A program made the translations under genes and the position numbers. A DNA stretch of 11,504 nt from CAZYXO01 sp964651315. GTDB taxonomy: Bacteria; Bacillota_I; Bacilli_A; RF39; UBA660. The stretch lies in NCBI GenBank assembly GCA_964651315.1, contig CAZYXO010000037.1, positions 1-11,504 on the forward strand, given 5' to 3'. Below are positions 7,024 to 11,504 of the stretch, one piece after another (the stretch's first letter is position 1; each line of letters opens with the position of its first letter). The notes below the pieces were generated by a model. The model was not told the origin of the DNA. It did not search any database and saw only the letters and a list, made by a program, of their open reading frames with translations.

Positions 7024-7052
7024 TTGTAAGATTTTGGGTTTTTTGCTATAAT
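7024..7052 (+). promoter_or_regulatory. Promoter of tRNA-Met
   Basis: -35 TTGTAA (7024-7029) is followed by a 17-bp spacer and a perfect -10 TATAAT (7047-7052) with an upstream TG extension. The -10 ends 19 bp before the tRNA, as expected for a strong stable-RNA promoter. Confidence 0.85.
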
Positions 7053-7071
7053 CTTTTTGTTACCAAAAAAT

Positions 7072-7148
7072 GGCGATGTAGCTCAGCTGGCTAGAGCATT
7101 CGGTTCATACCCGACAGGTCGAGAGTTCGAATCTCCCCGTCGCTACCA
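7072..7148 (+). tRNA. tRNA-Met, elongator type (anticodon CAT)
   Basis: This is a 77-nt cloverleaf with encoded CCA. The acceptor is GGCGATG/CGTCGCT with G-T pairs, the D-arm is GCTCAGCTGGCTAGAGC, and the anticodon loop TTCATAC gives CAT. The C11-G24 pair and a paired position 1-72 argue against initiator tRNA. The body closely follows the Bacillus elongator tRNA-Met as I remember it. A lysidine-type tRNA-Ile would more often have A at the end of the loop. Two stem mismatches are visible, T27-C43 and A50-C64. Confidence 0.92.
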
Positions 7149-7159
7149 AAAAGATAATT

Positions 7160-7186
7160 GCGAATTATTTATTTAATTCGTTTTTT
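7160..7186 (+). terminator. Terminator of tRNA-Met
   Basis: The stem CGAATTA/TAATTCG (7161-7167 and 7174-7180) has a 6-base loop and is followed by six Ts, 12 bp after the CCA end. It separates the tRNA from trhA. Confidence 0.85.
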
Positions 7187-7192
7187 AATATA

Positions 7193-7222
7193 TTGGACAA
7201 ATAATATTAATAGTTGTAAAAT
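7193..7222 (+). promoter_or_regulatory. Possible promoter of the TrhA-family gene
   Basis: TTGGAC (7193-7198) and TAAAAT (7217-7222) are separated by 18 bp, about 24 bp before the ATG. Both boxes deviate from consensus. The tRNA terminator just upstream makes a separate promoter necessary. Confidence 0.4.
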
Positions 7223-7246
7223 TATTTTTAGAAAGAATGTGTTAAA

Positions 7247-7906
7247 ATGTCATTAAAAGAAAAAATAGAAATACCTACGTATACTTTAAGTGAAGAATTA
7301 TTAAGTGCTATCTCTCATGGAATTGGGGCATTACTTTCCATTGCTGCATTAGTCTTGACAGTTGTATTTAGTGCGATAAATGGTAATCCATATGCTGTAG
7401 TTGCATCATGTATATATGGTTCATCCTTAATTGTTTTATATACAATGTCCACTATATATCATAGTTTAAAAGTTAATACTGCTAAAAGAGTATTTAGAAT
7501 AATTGATCATTGTTCAATATATTTATTAATTGCTGGTACTTATACTCCTTATCTTTTGGTCAGTTTAAAAGGACCGCTTGGTTGGTCCTTATTTGGAGTA
7601 ATTTGGGGATTTGCAATTCTAGGAATCATTCTTAATTCCATCGATATAAAGAAATACAAATTATTTTCTATAATCAGTTATATTGCTATGGGTTGGGCGA
7701 TAATATTTGCATTTAATCCCTTAAAAGAAGTAATAGATAAAGGAGGAATTTATTTATTACTTGCTGGTGGTGTATTATACACAATAGGTGCTATCTTTTA
7801 TGCATATGGTAAAAAAATAAAATATATGCATAGTACATTTCACTTCTTTGTCTTAGCAGGAAGTATCTTACATTTCTTTTCCATTTTACTTTATGTAGTT
7901 AGATAG
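7247..7906 (+). CDS. trhA: TrhA/YqfA-type hemolysin III family membrane protein (PAQR superfamily)
   Basis: This 219-residue protein has seven predicted membrane helices, the usual size for bacterial PAQR members. Diagnostic motifs are SEELLSAISHGIGA near the N-terminus (Glu17, His24), STIYHSL (Ser68, His72), IDHCSIYLLIAGTYTPY (Asp87) and HSTFHFF (His195, His199). The Ser-His-Asp-His-His set matches the metal-binding residues of PAQR proteins. Bacterial members were first named for haemolytic activity, and roles in membrane lipid or fluidity homeostasis have been reported. No specific role can be read here. The only ribosome-site candidate is a weak AGAAAG about 12 bases before the ATG. The stop codon is embedded in the terminator hairpin, and the gene stands alone as a single transcription unit. 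Confidence 0.92.
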   Translation: MSLKEKIEIPTYTLSEELLSAISHGIGALLSIAALVLTVVFSAINGNPYAVVASCIYGSSLIVLYTMSTIYHSLKVNTAKRVFRIIDHCSIYLLIAGTYTPYLLVSLKGPLGWSLFGVIWGFAILGIILNSIDIKKYKLFSIISYIAMGWAIIFAFNPLKEVIDKGGIYLLLAGGVLYTIGAIFYAYGKKIKYMHSTFHFFVLAGSILHFFSILLYVVR

Positions 7907-7923
7907 TTTTTACTATCTTTTTT
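7901..7923 (+). terminator. Terminator overlapping the trhA stop codon
   Basis: The 7-bp stem AGATAGT/ACTATCT (7901-7907 and 7912-7918) has a TTTT loop followed by five Ts. The trhA stop TAG (7904-7906) lies in the 5' arm, and the T-run reaches the convergent gene's stop codon at 7922-7924. Confidence 0.88.
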
Positions 7924-8236
7924 AATCACAAACATTACCTATTTTATTATCAAATTTTCCATCGCTTAAAAAATCTTTTATTTCATCAAAAAGACGCTGT
8001 AATATTTTACTTGCAACTTTATGCCATAAATCTTTACTAATCATTGCTTTAATTATATTAGGTATATAATTATAAATTGTATTAATAACATATTCCATAC
8101 GATCAGTACCTGTAAAAATATTCTTTTCGGCATAAAGAAATAATTTATATACTTTACATCTAAATTTATTTGATAAAAATAATGCAACATTTACTCCAAA
8201 TATTAAAACTATAGTTACAACGAAATAATAATTCAT
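7922..8236 (-). CDS. Small single-helix membrane protein, possibly phage holin-like
   Basis: This 104-residue protein has an N-terminal membrane helix (about residues 3-22), then a basic KFRCKVYKLFLYAEKN segment and an amphipathic region containing MEYVINTIYNYIP. It ends in a short acidic segment, DEIKDFLSDGKF. The layout of a short helix, an LYAEK stretch and a MEYVxxxIY stretch reminds me of small phage-associated proteins in Firmicutes, sometimes labelled holin-like. I cannot confirm this, and no other phage gene is nearby. I chose the ATG at 8236, with GGTG eight bases upstream; a GTG immediately before it is possible. A TATATT box upstream of the start may serve as -10. It converges on trhA with a shared hairpin between the stops. 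Confidence 0.65.
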   Translation of the reverse strand: MNYYFVVTIVLIFGVNVALFLSNKFRCKVYKLFLYAEKNIFTGTDRMEYVINTIYNYIPNIIKAMISKDLWHKVASKILQRLFDEIKDFLSDGKFDNKIGNVCD

Positions 8237-8302
8237 CACATCACACCGCTTTCTATCATAATATATACAAAAAAATAAAATCTTTGTAATTCATTTATCA
8301 TG

Positions 8303-8344
8303 ATAAAAAGAAAATAACTAAAATTAATAGTTATTTCGTTTTTT
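8303..8344. terminator. Bidirectional terminator after the helical-protein gene
   Basis: The stem AAATAACTA/TAGTTATTT (8312-8320 and 8328-8336) has a 7-base loop. It is flanked by an A-rich tract on the left (T-run on the minus strand) and TTTTTT at 8339-8344 on the right. On the minus strand it ends the 8324-9369 gene, whose repaired stop lies in its loop. Confidence 0.75.
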
Positions 8345-9369
8345 AATTATTCTTTCATAAGAAATATCACTTAATAAACATTTATATTTAACATAATCGA
8401 ANNNNNNNNNNNNNNNNNNNNNNNNNNNNNNNNNNNNNNNNNNNNNNNNNNNNNNNNNNNNNNNNNNNNNNNNNNNNNNNNNNNNNNNNNNNNNNNNNNN
8501 NTTATTCTTTCATAAGAAATATCACTTAATAAACATTTATATTTAACATAATCGAATTTAGGAATACTAGAATAATATTCACATATTTCATTAATCAATT
8601 CTTCATTATTTGTATGAATAAGTAAATAAATAATTCGATCATAATAATTACTATTAATTAATTCTTCTTTACTTAATAAATCACTGACATTTTTAGCAAG
8701 TTCTTTATTTTTCATTTTACATACAGCCATAATAGCATTTAAATAATATAAATTATCTTTTAATACTGAATTATCTACTAAATTCATTGTATAATGTAAT
8801 ATTTCAACATTTTTACATACTACTAATGTATTAAATATTTTTAATAAGTATATATTAGATAAATTATTTAAAAGAAATTCTGTCATATACTTCATCATAT
8901 CATCGCTTAAATCAACTATTCTTTCAATATAATATTCAAAATATTCATTAAAAAGAAATTCTTTGTTACTTGCCAAGTCAATTAAACAATGAATTTTATC
9001 TAAACTTTTACATTTCATCGAAGCATCTAATAAGATTGTGTAACTTATTTCATCTAATTTGGTTTCTAAATAGTTTAAATAACATAATACATATATTATT
9101 GTATCGTTTTTTATTGCATTTATTAAAATGTCAATATTTATTTTTTTAGTTAATTCTTTTAAATATTTTTTATTTAAATTTGTTATTATTTCATATATTG
9201 CTTTAGCATCATAATCTTTTAATTTATATAATAGTTCACTAAAAATTATTAAACTTAAATAATCTAATCTTAATATTTTTAACATCATTTCTTCATTTAT
9301 ATTTTCTTTTTTTAATCGATGATATAAATAATTTAATCCTTTGTAAGCATATTTTTCTTCAATATTCAT
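8324..9369 (-). CDS. All-helical protein of unknown function, interrupted by an assembly gap
   Basis: I do not recognise this protein. It is almost entirely predicted helix, rich in Leu, Ile, Asn, Lys and Tyr, without membrane segments or a signal peptide. Successive 30-40-residue helical units suggest an ARM/HEAT or TPR-like solenoid, perhaps a scaffold. The start ATG at 9369 has AGAGGA eight bases upstream and a good promoter. The 3' end is cut by 100 Ns at 8402-8501. The 55 bases on either side of the Ns are identical, so the true sequence probably has a single copy and no gap. Collapsing it lets the frame continue through IIKKRNNY to a TAA at 8324-8326, giving about 296 residues. Read literally across the Ns, the frame shifts and ends artificially at 8371. 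Confidence 0.7.
8347..8556. repeat. Exact 55-bp duplication flanking an N gap (assembly artefact)
   Basis: Bases 8347-8401 and 8502-8556 are identical, and the Ns begin directly after the left copy and end directly before the right copy. This is what results when two contigs that overlap by one k-mer are placed side by side with a fixed 100-N spacer. Both copies encode the same stretch of the helical protein. Confidence 0.92.
8402..8501. other. Assembly gap of 100 Ns
   Basis: Exactly 100 unknown bases. The round number indicates a placeholder rather than a measured length. No biological content should be inferred here. Confidence 0.99.
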
Positions 9370-9393
9370 TTCTTCATTCCTCTTTTGGTATTT

Positions 9394-9422
9394 ATCATAA
9401 TATATTAAACATAGATTTGCAA
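9394..9422 (-). promoter_or_regulatory. Promoter of the helical-protein gene
   Basis: On the minus strand, -35 TTGCAA (9417-9422) and -10 TATGAT (9394-9399) are separated by 17 bp, about 24 bp before the ATG at 9369. It lies directly after the HU terminator. Confidence 0.7.
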
Positions 9423-9423
9423 G

Positions 9424-9455
9424 AAAAAACTCAATAAATTAATTATTAAGTTTTT
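9424..9455 (-). terminator. Terminator of the HU gene
   Basis: On the minus strand a 13-bp stem with one G-T pair (9424-9437 against 9443-9455) has a 5-base loop and ends in a T-rich tract. It begins about 8 bp past the HU stop. Confidence 0.8.
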
Positions 9456-9462
9456 ATTTTAA

Positions 9463-9735
9463 TTAGTTTATTGCTTCTTTTAGTTTGCTTCCAGCTTTGA
9501 ATGAAGCAACCATTTTAGCAGGAACTTTTAAAGGTTGTTTAGTTAAAGGATTAATACCTTCTCTAGCAGCTCTTTTTTTAGCACTAAATGTACCAAAACC
9601 AACTAAAGCAACTTTTTTTTCTTTTTTTAGTCCAGTAGTAATTCCTTCGATTGTTGCATCAAGAACACGTCCAGCTTCAGCTTTAGATATTCCTGCTTTT
9701 TCAGCGATAAATTCTACTAATTCAGTTTTTCCCAT
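9463..9735 (-). CDS. hup: Nucleoid protein HU (DNA-binding protein)
   Basis: This 90-residue histone-like protein forms dimers that bend and compact DNA and assist replication and recombination. It shows the full family pattern: an N-terminal helical half starting GKTELVEFIAEKAG, the conserved VGFGTF core (about 45-50), and the DNA-binding beta arm with GINPLTKQPLKVPA (about 60-73) and intercalating Pro63. A closing helix ends KLKEAIN. The length is the family standard. The ATG at 9735 has a near-perfect GAGGAGGT six bases upstream, the strongest ribosome-binding site in the window, as expected for an abundant protein. It is monocistronic, with its own promoter and terminator. The 5' leader contains an ATAAG/CTTAT inverted repeat that could fold. 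Confidence 0.97.
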   Translation of the reverse strand: MGKTELVEFIAEKAGISKAEAGRVLDATIEGITTGLKKEKKVALVGFGTFSAKKRAAREGINPLTKQPLKVPAKMVASFKAGSKLKEAIN

Positions 9736-9780
9736 TATTATACCTCCTCATATAAGATTTATAAGGCTTATCTTCCTTAC

Positions 9781-9809
9781 ATTCTAACATTAACAAATAA
9801 AAGTCTTAA
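9781..9809 (-). promoter_or_regulatory. Promoter of HU
   Basis: On the minus strand, -35 TTAAGA (9804-9809) and -10 TAGAAT (9781-9786) with a TGT extension are separated by 17 bp. The leader is about 40 bases. Confidence 0.6.
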
Positions 9810-9887
9810 AATCAAGAAAATTCAACAATTTTACACTTTTATTACCTATATTTAACCATTCCTTTACATTTTTTACTTAATTTATCT

Positions 9888-10247
9888 TTAAATCCATTTT
9901 GAAATATAAATACTTTTGGTTGTAGTAAACTCTTCATAATTATGAAATATAGCAATTATTCCATCAATTATTGCTGTTAATATATTAGTACAAGTTCTTT
10001 TATTTATTTTTAAATTCGATATTTCTTTTTTCATTTCTTTACGAAAAGCATAGTCATTAACGTATTTATTTAATACCATATCAAACTCTCTTGCTTTATT
10101 TAATTCATCTTCATCATATAAATTAATATTAAAAACAAAATTTTGGTATATTTTAATTAACTTTTCCGTAAGAATATCCCCTTCTTCATAATCAAAATTA
10201 ATTATTTTATAGTAATTAGGGACATTTTTAAGCATTTCTTTATTCAT
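9888..10247 (-). CDS. Small soluble protein of unknown function
   Basis: I do not recognise this 119-residue protein. It is mostly helical and charged, with DYEEGDILTEKL and DEDELNKAREF segments and one moderately hydrophobic stretch, ILTAIIDGIIAIFHNYEEF (about 90-108), too weak to be a clear membrane helix. I chose the ATG at 10247, with AGGA nine bases upstream. The ATG at 10256 is immediately next to that site. It stands between HU and the transposase remnants with its own promoter. Codon use matches the AT-rich chromosome rather than the foreign-looking region to the right. Confidence 0.55.
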   Translation of the reverse strand: MNKEMLKNVPNYYKIINFDYEEGDILTEKLIKIYQNFVFNINLYDEDELNKAREFDMVLNKYVNDYAFRKEMKKEISNLKINKRTCTNILTAIIDGIIAIFHNYEEFTTTKSIYISKWI

Positions 10248-10338
10248 AACATCCATTCCTATCTTTATATAAAAAGAATACTATAAATTATTTATTTATA
10301 CAAGAATTCATTTGTTCGATATTTATAAATACAAGTAA

Positions 10339-10368
10339 ATTGTACGAAATATTCTATTATCATTGCAA
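10339..10368 (-). promoter_or_regulatory. Possible promoter of the 9888-10247 gene
   Basis: On the minus strand, -35 TTGCAA (10363-10368) and -10 TACAAT (10339-10344) are separated by 18 bp. The leader would be about 85 bases. Weaker boxes nearer the gene are also possible. Confidence 0.45.
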
Positions 10369-10383
10369 TACTCCATGATAAAT

Positions 10384-10500
10384 TTATCTAAATCTTCCAA
10401 TATTATTTGTTTTAATATTTTCTTCTTTAGTTATTAATTTATCTTTTGTTTTATTATCTAATCTTTCATATTCTTCCGGAGTTTGACAGTTGAGTGAAAA
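10384..10500 (-). pseudogene. C-terminal fragment of a transposase, possibly IS3-like OrfB
   Basis: The minus strand has an open frame reading FSLNCQTPEEYERLD, then a Lys-rich tail to a TAA at 10384-10386. A Leu-Asn followed by TP-x-EY near the C-terminus is the usual ending of IS3-type OrfB transposases (integrase-core DDE family). The catalytic core is absent. Homology seems to stop near 10500, next to the plus-strand transposase fragment, so one element has probably interrupted or replaced the other. The family assignment rests on one short motif. Confidence 0.35.
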
Positions 10501-10515
10501 GCAAAATAGACTAAT

Positions 10516-10881
10516 TTGGATCCAAAAAGAGCTTTAAAAGATTATGCTTATCGTTTTGGTTCTATTGAAACATCTTTCAAAAATGATAAAACTAATGGTT
10601 TTTACTTAGAAACTACCCACGTAAAAAATTTAAAAGTTTTTACTACTCTTTATGGTATTGTTTCTATTGCTAAAGCTTGGCTTACTATTCTTGGTAGTGA
10701 TTATCAAAAAAATTCTCATCATTACAGAAAACATTTAGATATTAAATATTCTAAGAAAATTAAGTCCAAACATTTAAAAATTCTTTCTTTATTTAATCTT
10801 GGCTTAACTATTTTTAACAAAGTTTATGAAGTTTTTACTAATTTTGTTCTCAAATTTAATTTTAAATTGTATGACGTTTAG
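10516..10881 (+). pseudogene. C-terminal fragment of an IS4-like DDE transposase
   Basis: The frame of 121 codons matches the last third of a DDE transposase. It contains DYAYRFGSIETSFKNDK with the catalytic Glu and the following Lys of the third DDE motif, then NGFYLET, an alanine/leucine helix (YGIVSIAKAWLTILGSDY) and a typical closing region ending in KLYDV. The two catalytic Asp residues and the N-terminal domains are missing. A TAG lies in frame three codons before the TTG at 10516, and there is no Shine-Dalgarno site, so it is a dead remnant. I recognise the family only as IS4-like. A long hairpin and a T-rich terminator lie downstream. Confidence 0.8.
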
Positions 10882-10903
10882 TTTTTTATTATTTTCTATT
10901 ATT

Positions 10904-11062
10904 TTATAAATTGCATAAAAAAATGTGATGATTTTTGGATGCAAAAATCACCACATTTTGATTATTTTCTGACATTTCCAGTAACATTTTAACATAAGCA
11001 TAGGCTTCAAACGGGCATTCCTCATCAACTGTCCGAACTCTTACGCCTTTAAAAGTCCTATT
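10904..11062 (-). pseudogene. Possible 3' remnant of an unknown gene (52 open codons)
   Basis: The minus strand is open from a TAA at 11063-11065 to a TAA at 10904-10906. It reads as a natural protein tail: VRTVDEECPFEAYAYVKML, then LEMSENNQNVVIFASKNHH and a short end. It has mixed, non-AT-biased codons such as GCC, CCG, GAG and GTG, unlike low-complexity intergenic DNA. There is no good start codon or ribosome site, so it would be a truncated 3' end. It lies in the same orientation as the gene at 11103, 41 bp downstream of its stop, and includes the long hairpin. I do not recognise the family, and it may be chance. Confidence 0.3.
10920..10959. repeat. Long hairpin, 17 of 18 positions paired
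   Basis: The arms 10920-10937 and 10942-10959 pair perfectly except for one A-C mismatch, around a GATG loop. It lies 39 bp past the end of the plus-strand transposase fragment. It may be that element's terminator or part of its end, or a mobile palindromic repeat. Confidence 0.75.
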
Positions 11063-11078
11063 TTATAGGCTTTTTTTT
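11051..11078 (+). terminator. Hairpin terminator
   Basis: The stem AAAAG-CCTAT/ATAGG-CTTTT (11051-11061 and 11065-11074, one bulged T) has a TTT loop and is followed by a run of eight Ts on the plus strand. On the minus strand it follows the 11103 gene by 25 bp but ends in a poorer T-tract, so it may serve both directions. Confidence 0.65.
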
Positions 11079-11102
11079 AAAACTGTCCGTCAATCAGGTA
11101 TT

Positions 11103-11504
11103 TTAATTTGCTATTTGAAAAGGTGATGAAGTTGTTCCGTTTCCAGATATTGGTGCATCAGGGCTCAGATTGATAACTGCGCGAAGACCGTTACTGTCGT
11201 TCACGCGGCTGTTGTACAGGTTGCCGTCCGAACTCACGTACCACTCGTACGCACCGCTGCCGTCGAAAATACACGGTGACATTGTCCAGTAAAAATGATT
11301 TGTGTATAAATAATATCCTGAATTCGTTGTGTTATATACTCCTCCAGCCATTGCTACTTCATCTGCTGTGATTAGTCCTATTGGATAAATGAGTGTTTTA
11401 TTTCCATGGTCAGCATTTGTTGTTGTATACTTATCTGGATCTTCTGGGCATATTAATGTTGGTGTTTTTGCAGTTATTAATCTTAAATATGCTCCATAAT
11501 ATGT
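11103..11504 (-). CDS. 3' part of a surface or pilin-like protein with a putative DGR variable region (5' end outside window)
   Basis: The frame is open from the right edge through 133 codons to a TAA, so a start at the internal ATG (11351) is unlikely. The visible part includes YGAYLRLITAKTPTLICPEDP, then LTADEVAMAGG-like residues, YWTMSP and GLRAVINLSPD, ending SGNGTTSSPFQIAN. This ending (WTMSP, short Gly/Ser/Tyr/Asn-rich variable stretch, GLRPVINL, SGNGT-x-PF) recurs in secreted, sometimes prepilin-like proteins of gut Firmicutes and looks like the end of a C-type-lectin or FGE-like fold. Bases 11161-11280 are about 57% GC, while 11341-11460 of the same gene are about 37%. Of the 29 codons from 11181 to 11267, 17 end in C and none in A. 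This fits a DGR variable region but could also reflect recombination among paralogues. Confidence 0.75.
   Translation of the reverse strand, partial: TYYGAYLRLITAKTPTLICPEDPDKYTTTNADHGNKTLIYPIGLITADEVAMAGGVYNTTNSGYYLYTNHFYWTMSPCIFDGSGAYEWYVSSDGNLYNSRVNDSNGLRAVINLSPDAPISGNGTTSSPFQIAN

Noticed and set aside
8371..8501. C-terminus of the helical protein read through the Ns to a stop at 8371
   Set aside because: The frame through 100 Ns is arbitrary, and the flanking duplication indicates a false gap.
10319..10330. Palindrome TATTTATAAATA as a regulatory site
   Set aside because: Simple AT-only palindrome expected by chance in this sequence.
1..11504. CRISPR array or use of TGA as tryptophan
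   Set aside because: No regularly spaced repeats were found. All genes are intact under the standard code with TGG for tryptophan; the stops I checked are TAA or TAG, which alone does not show a code change.

Overview
The window is AT-rich, roughly 25-30% GC by eye. Gene starts have purine-rich Shine-Dalgarno sites, promoters are sigma-A-like, and terminators are hairpins followed by T-runs. The replication pair dnaB-dnaI is the Firmicutes helicase-loader type. Together these suggest a low-GC Firmicute, probably an uncultured gut Bacilli/Mollicutes-related lineage of the RF39 kind; the lineage is inference. A run of 100 Ns flanked by an exact 55-bp duplication shows that the sequence is a scaffolded draft assembly, probably a metagenome bin.

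Layout. 1-640: five tRNA genes on the minus strand, in transcription order Lys(CTT), Ile(GAT), Glu(TTC), Thr(GGT), Thr(CGT). They form three units, each with its own promoter, and a terminator follows Glu. 701-1406: two small membrane proteins of unknown function on the plus strand. 1354-3700: a minus-strand unit of dnaB, dnaI and possibly a small membrane peptide, with a near-consensus promoter. 3702-6963: a minus-strand cell-surface module, made of a membrane-anchored CPWC thioredoxin-like protein and a large membrane-anchored protein with four DUF5011-type Ig-like repeats and a C-terminal NAGPA-like (phosphodiester glycosidase) domain. 7024-7923: tRNA-Met and a TrhA/hemolysin III family membrane protein on the plus strand, each with a terminator. 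7922-9422: a small one-helix membrane protein and an all-helical protein of unknown function, whose 3' end is damaged by the assembly gap. 9424-9809: the nucleoid protein HU. 9888-10368: another unknown protein with its promoter.

10384-11504 is different. It holds two truncated transposase fragments that abut near 10500, a long hairpin, a minus-strand open frame that reads like the tail of a lost gene, and the 3' end of a gene that runs off the right edge. The last 130 codons of that gene contain a sharply bounded GC-rich block (about 57% GC against about 37% just upstream in the same gene). Its codons are mostly NNC, and it encodes a YWTMSP...GLRAVINL domain. This is what the variable region of a diversity-generating retroelement (DGR) target looks like. 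No reverse transcriptase or template repeat lies in the window, so the DGR reading is a hypothesis, but it is the most interesting signal here.

A second general pattern is the -35 element. Several promoters use TTGCAN with 16-18 bp spacers, alongside a few closer to the usual consensus.
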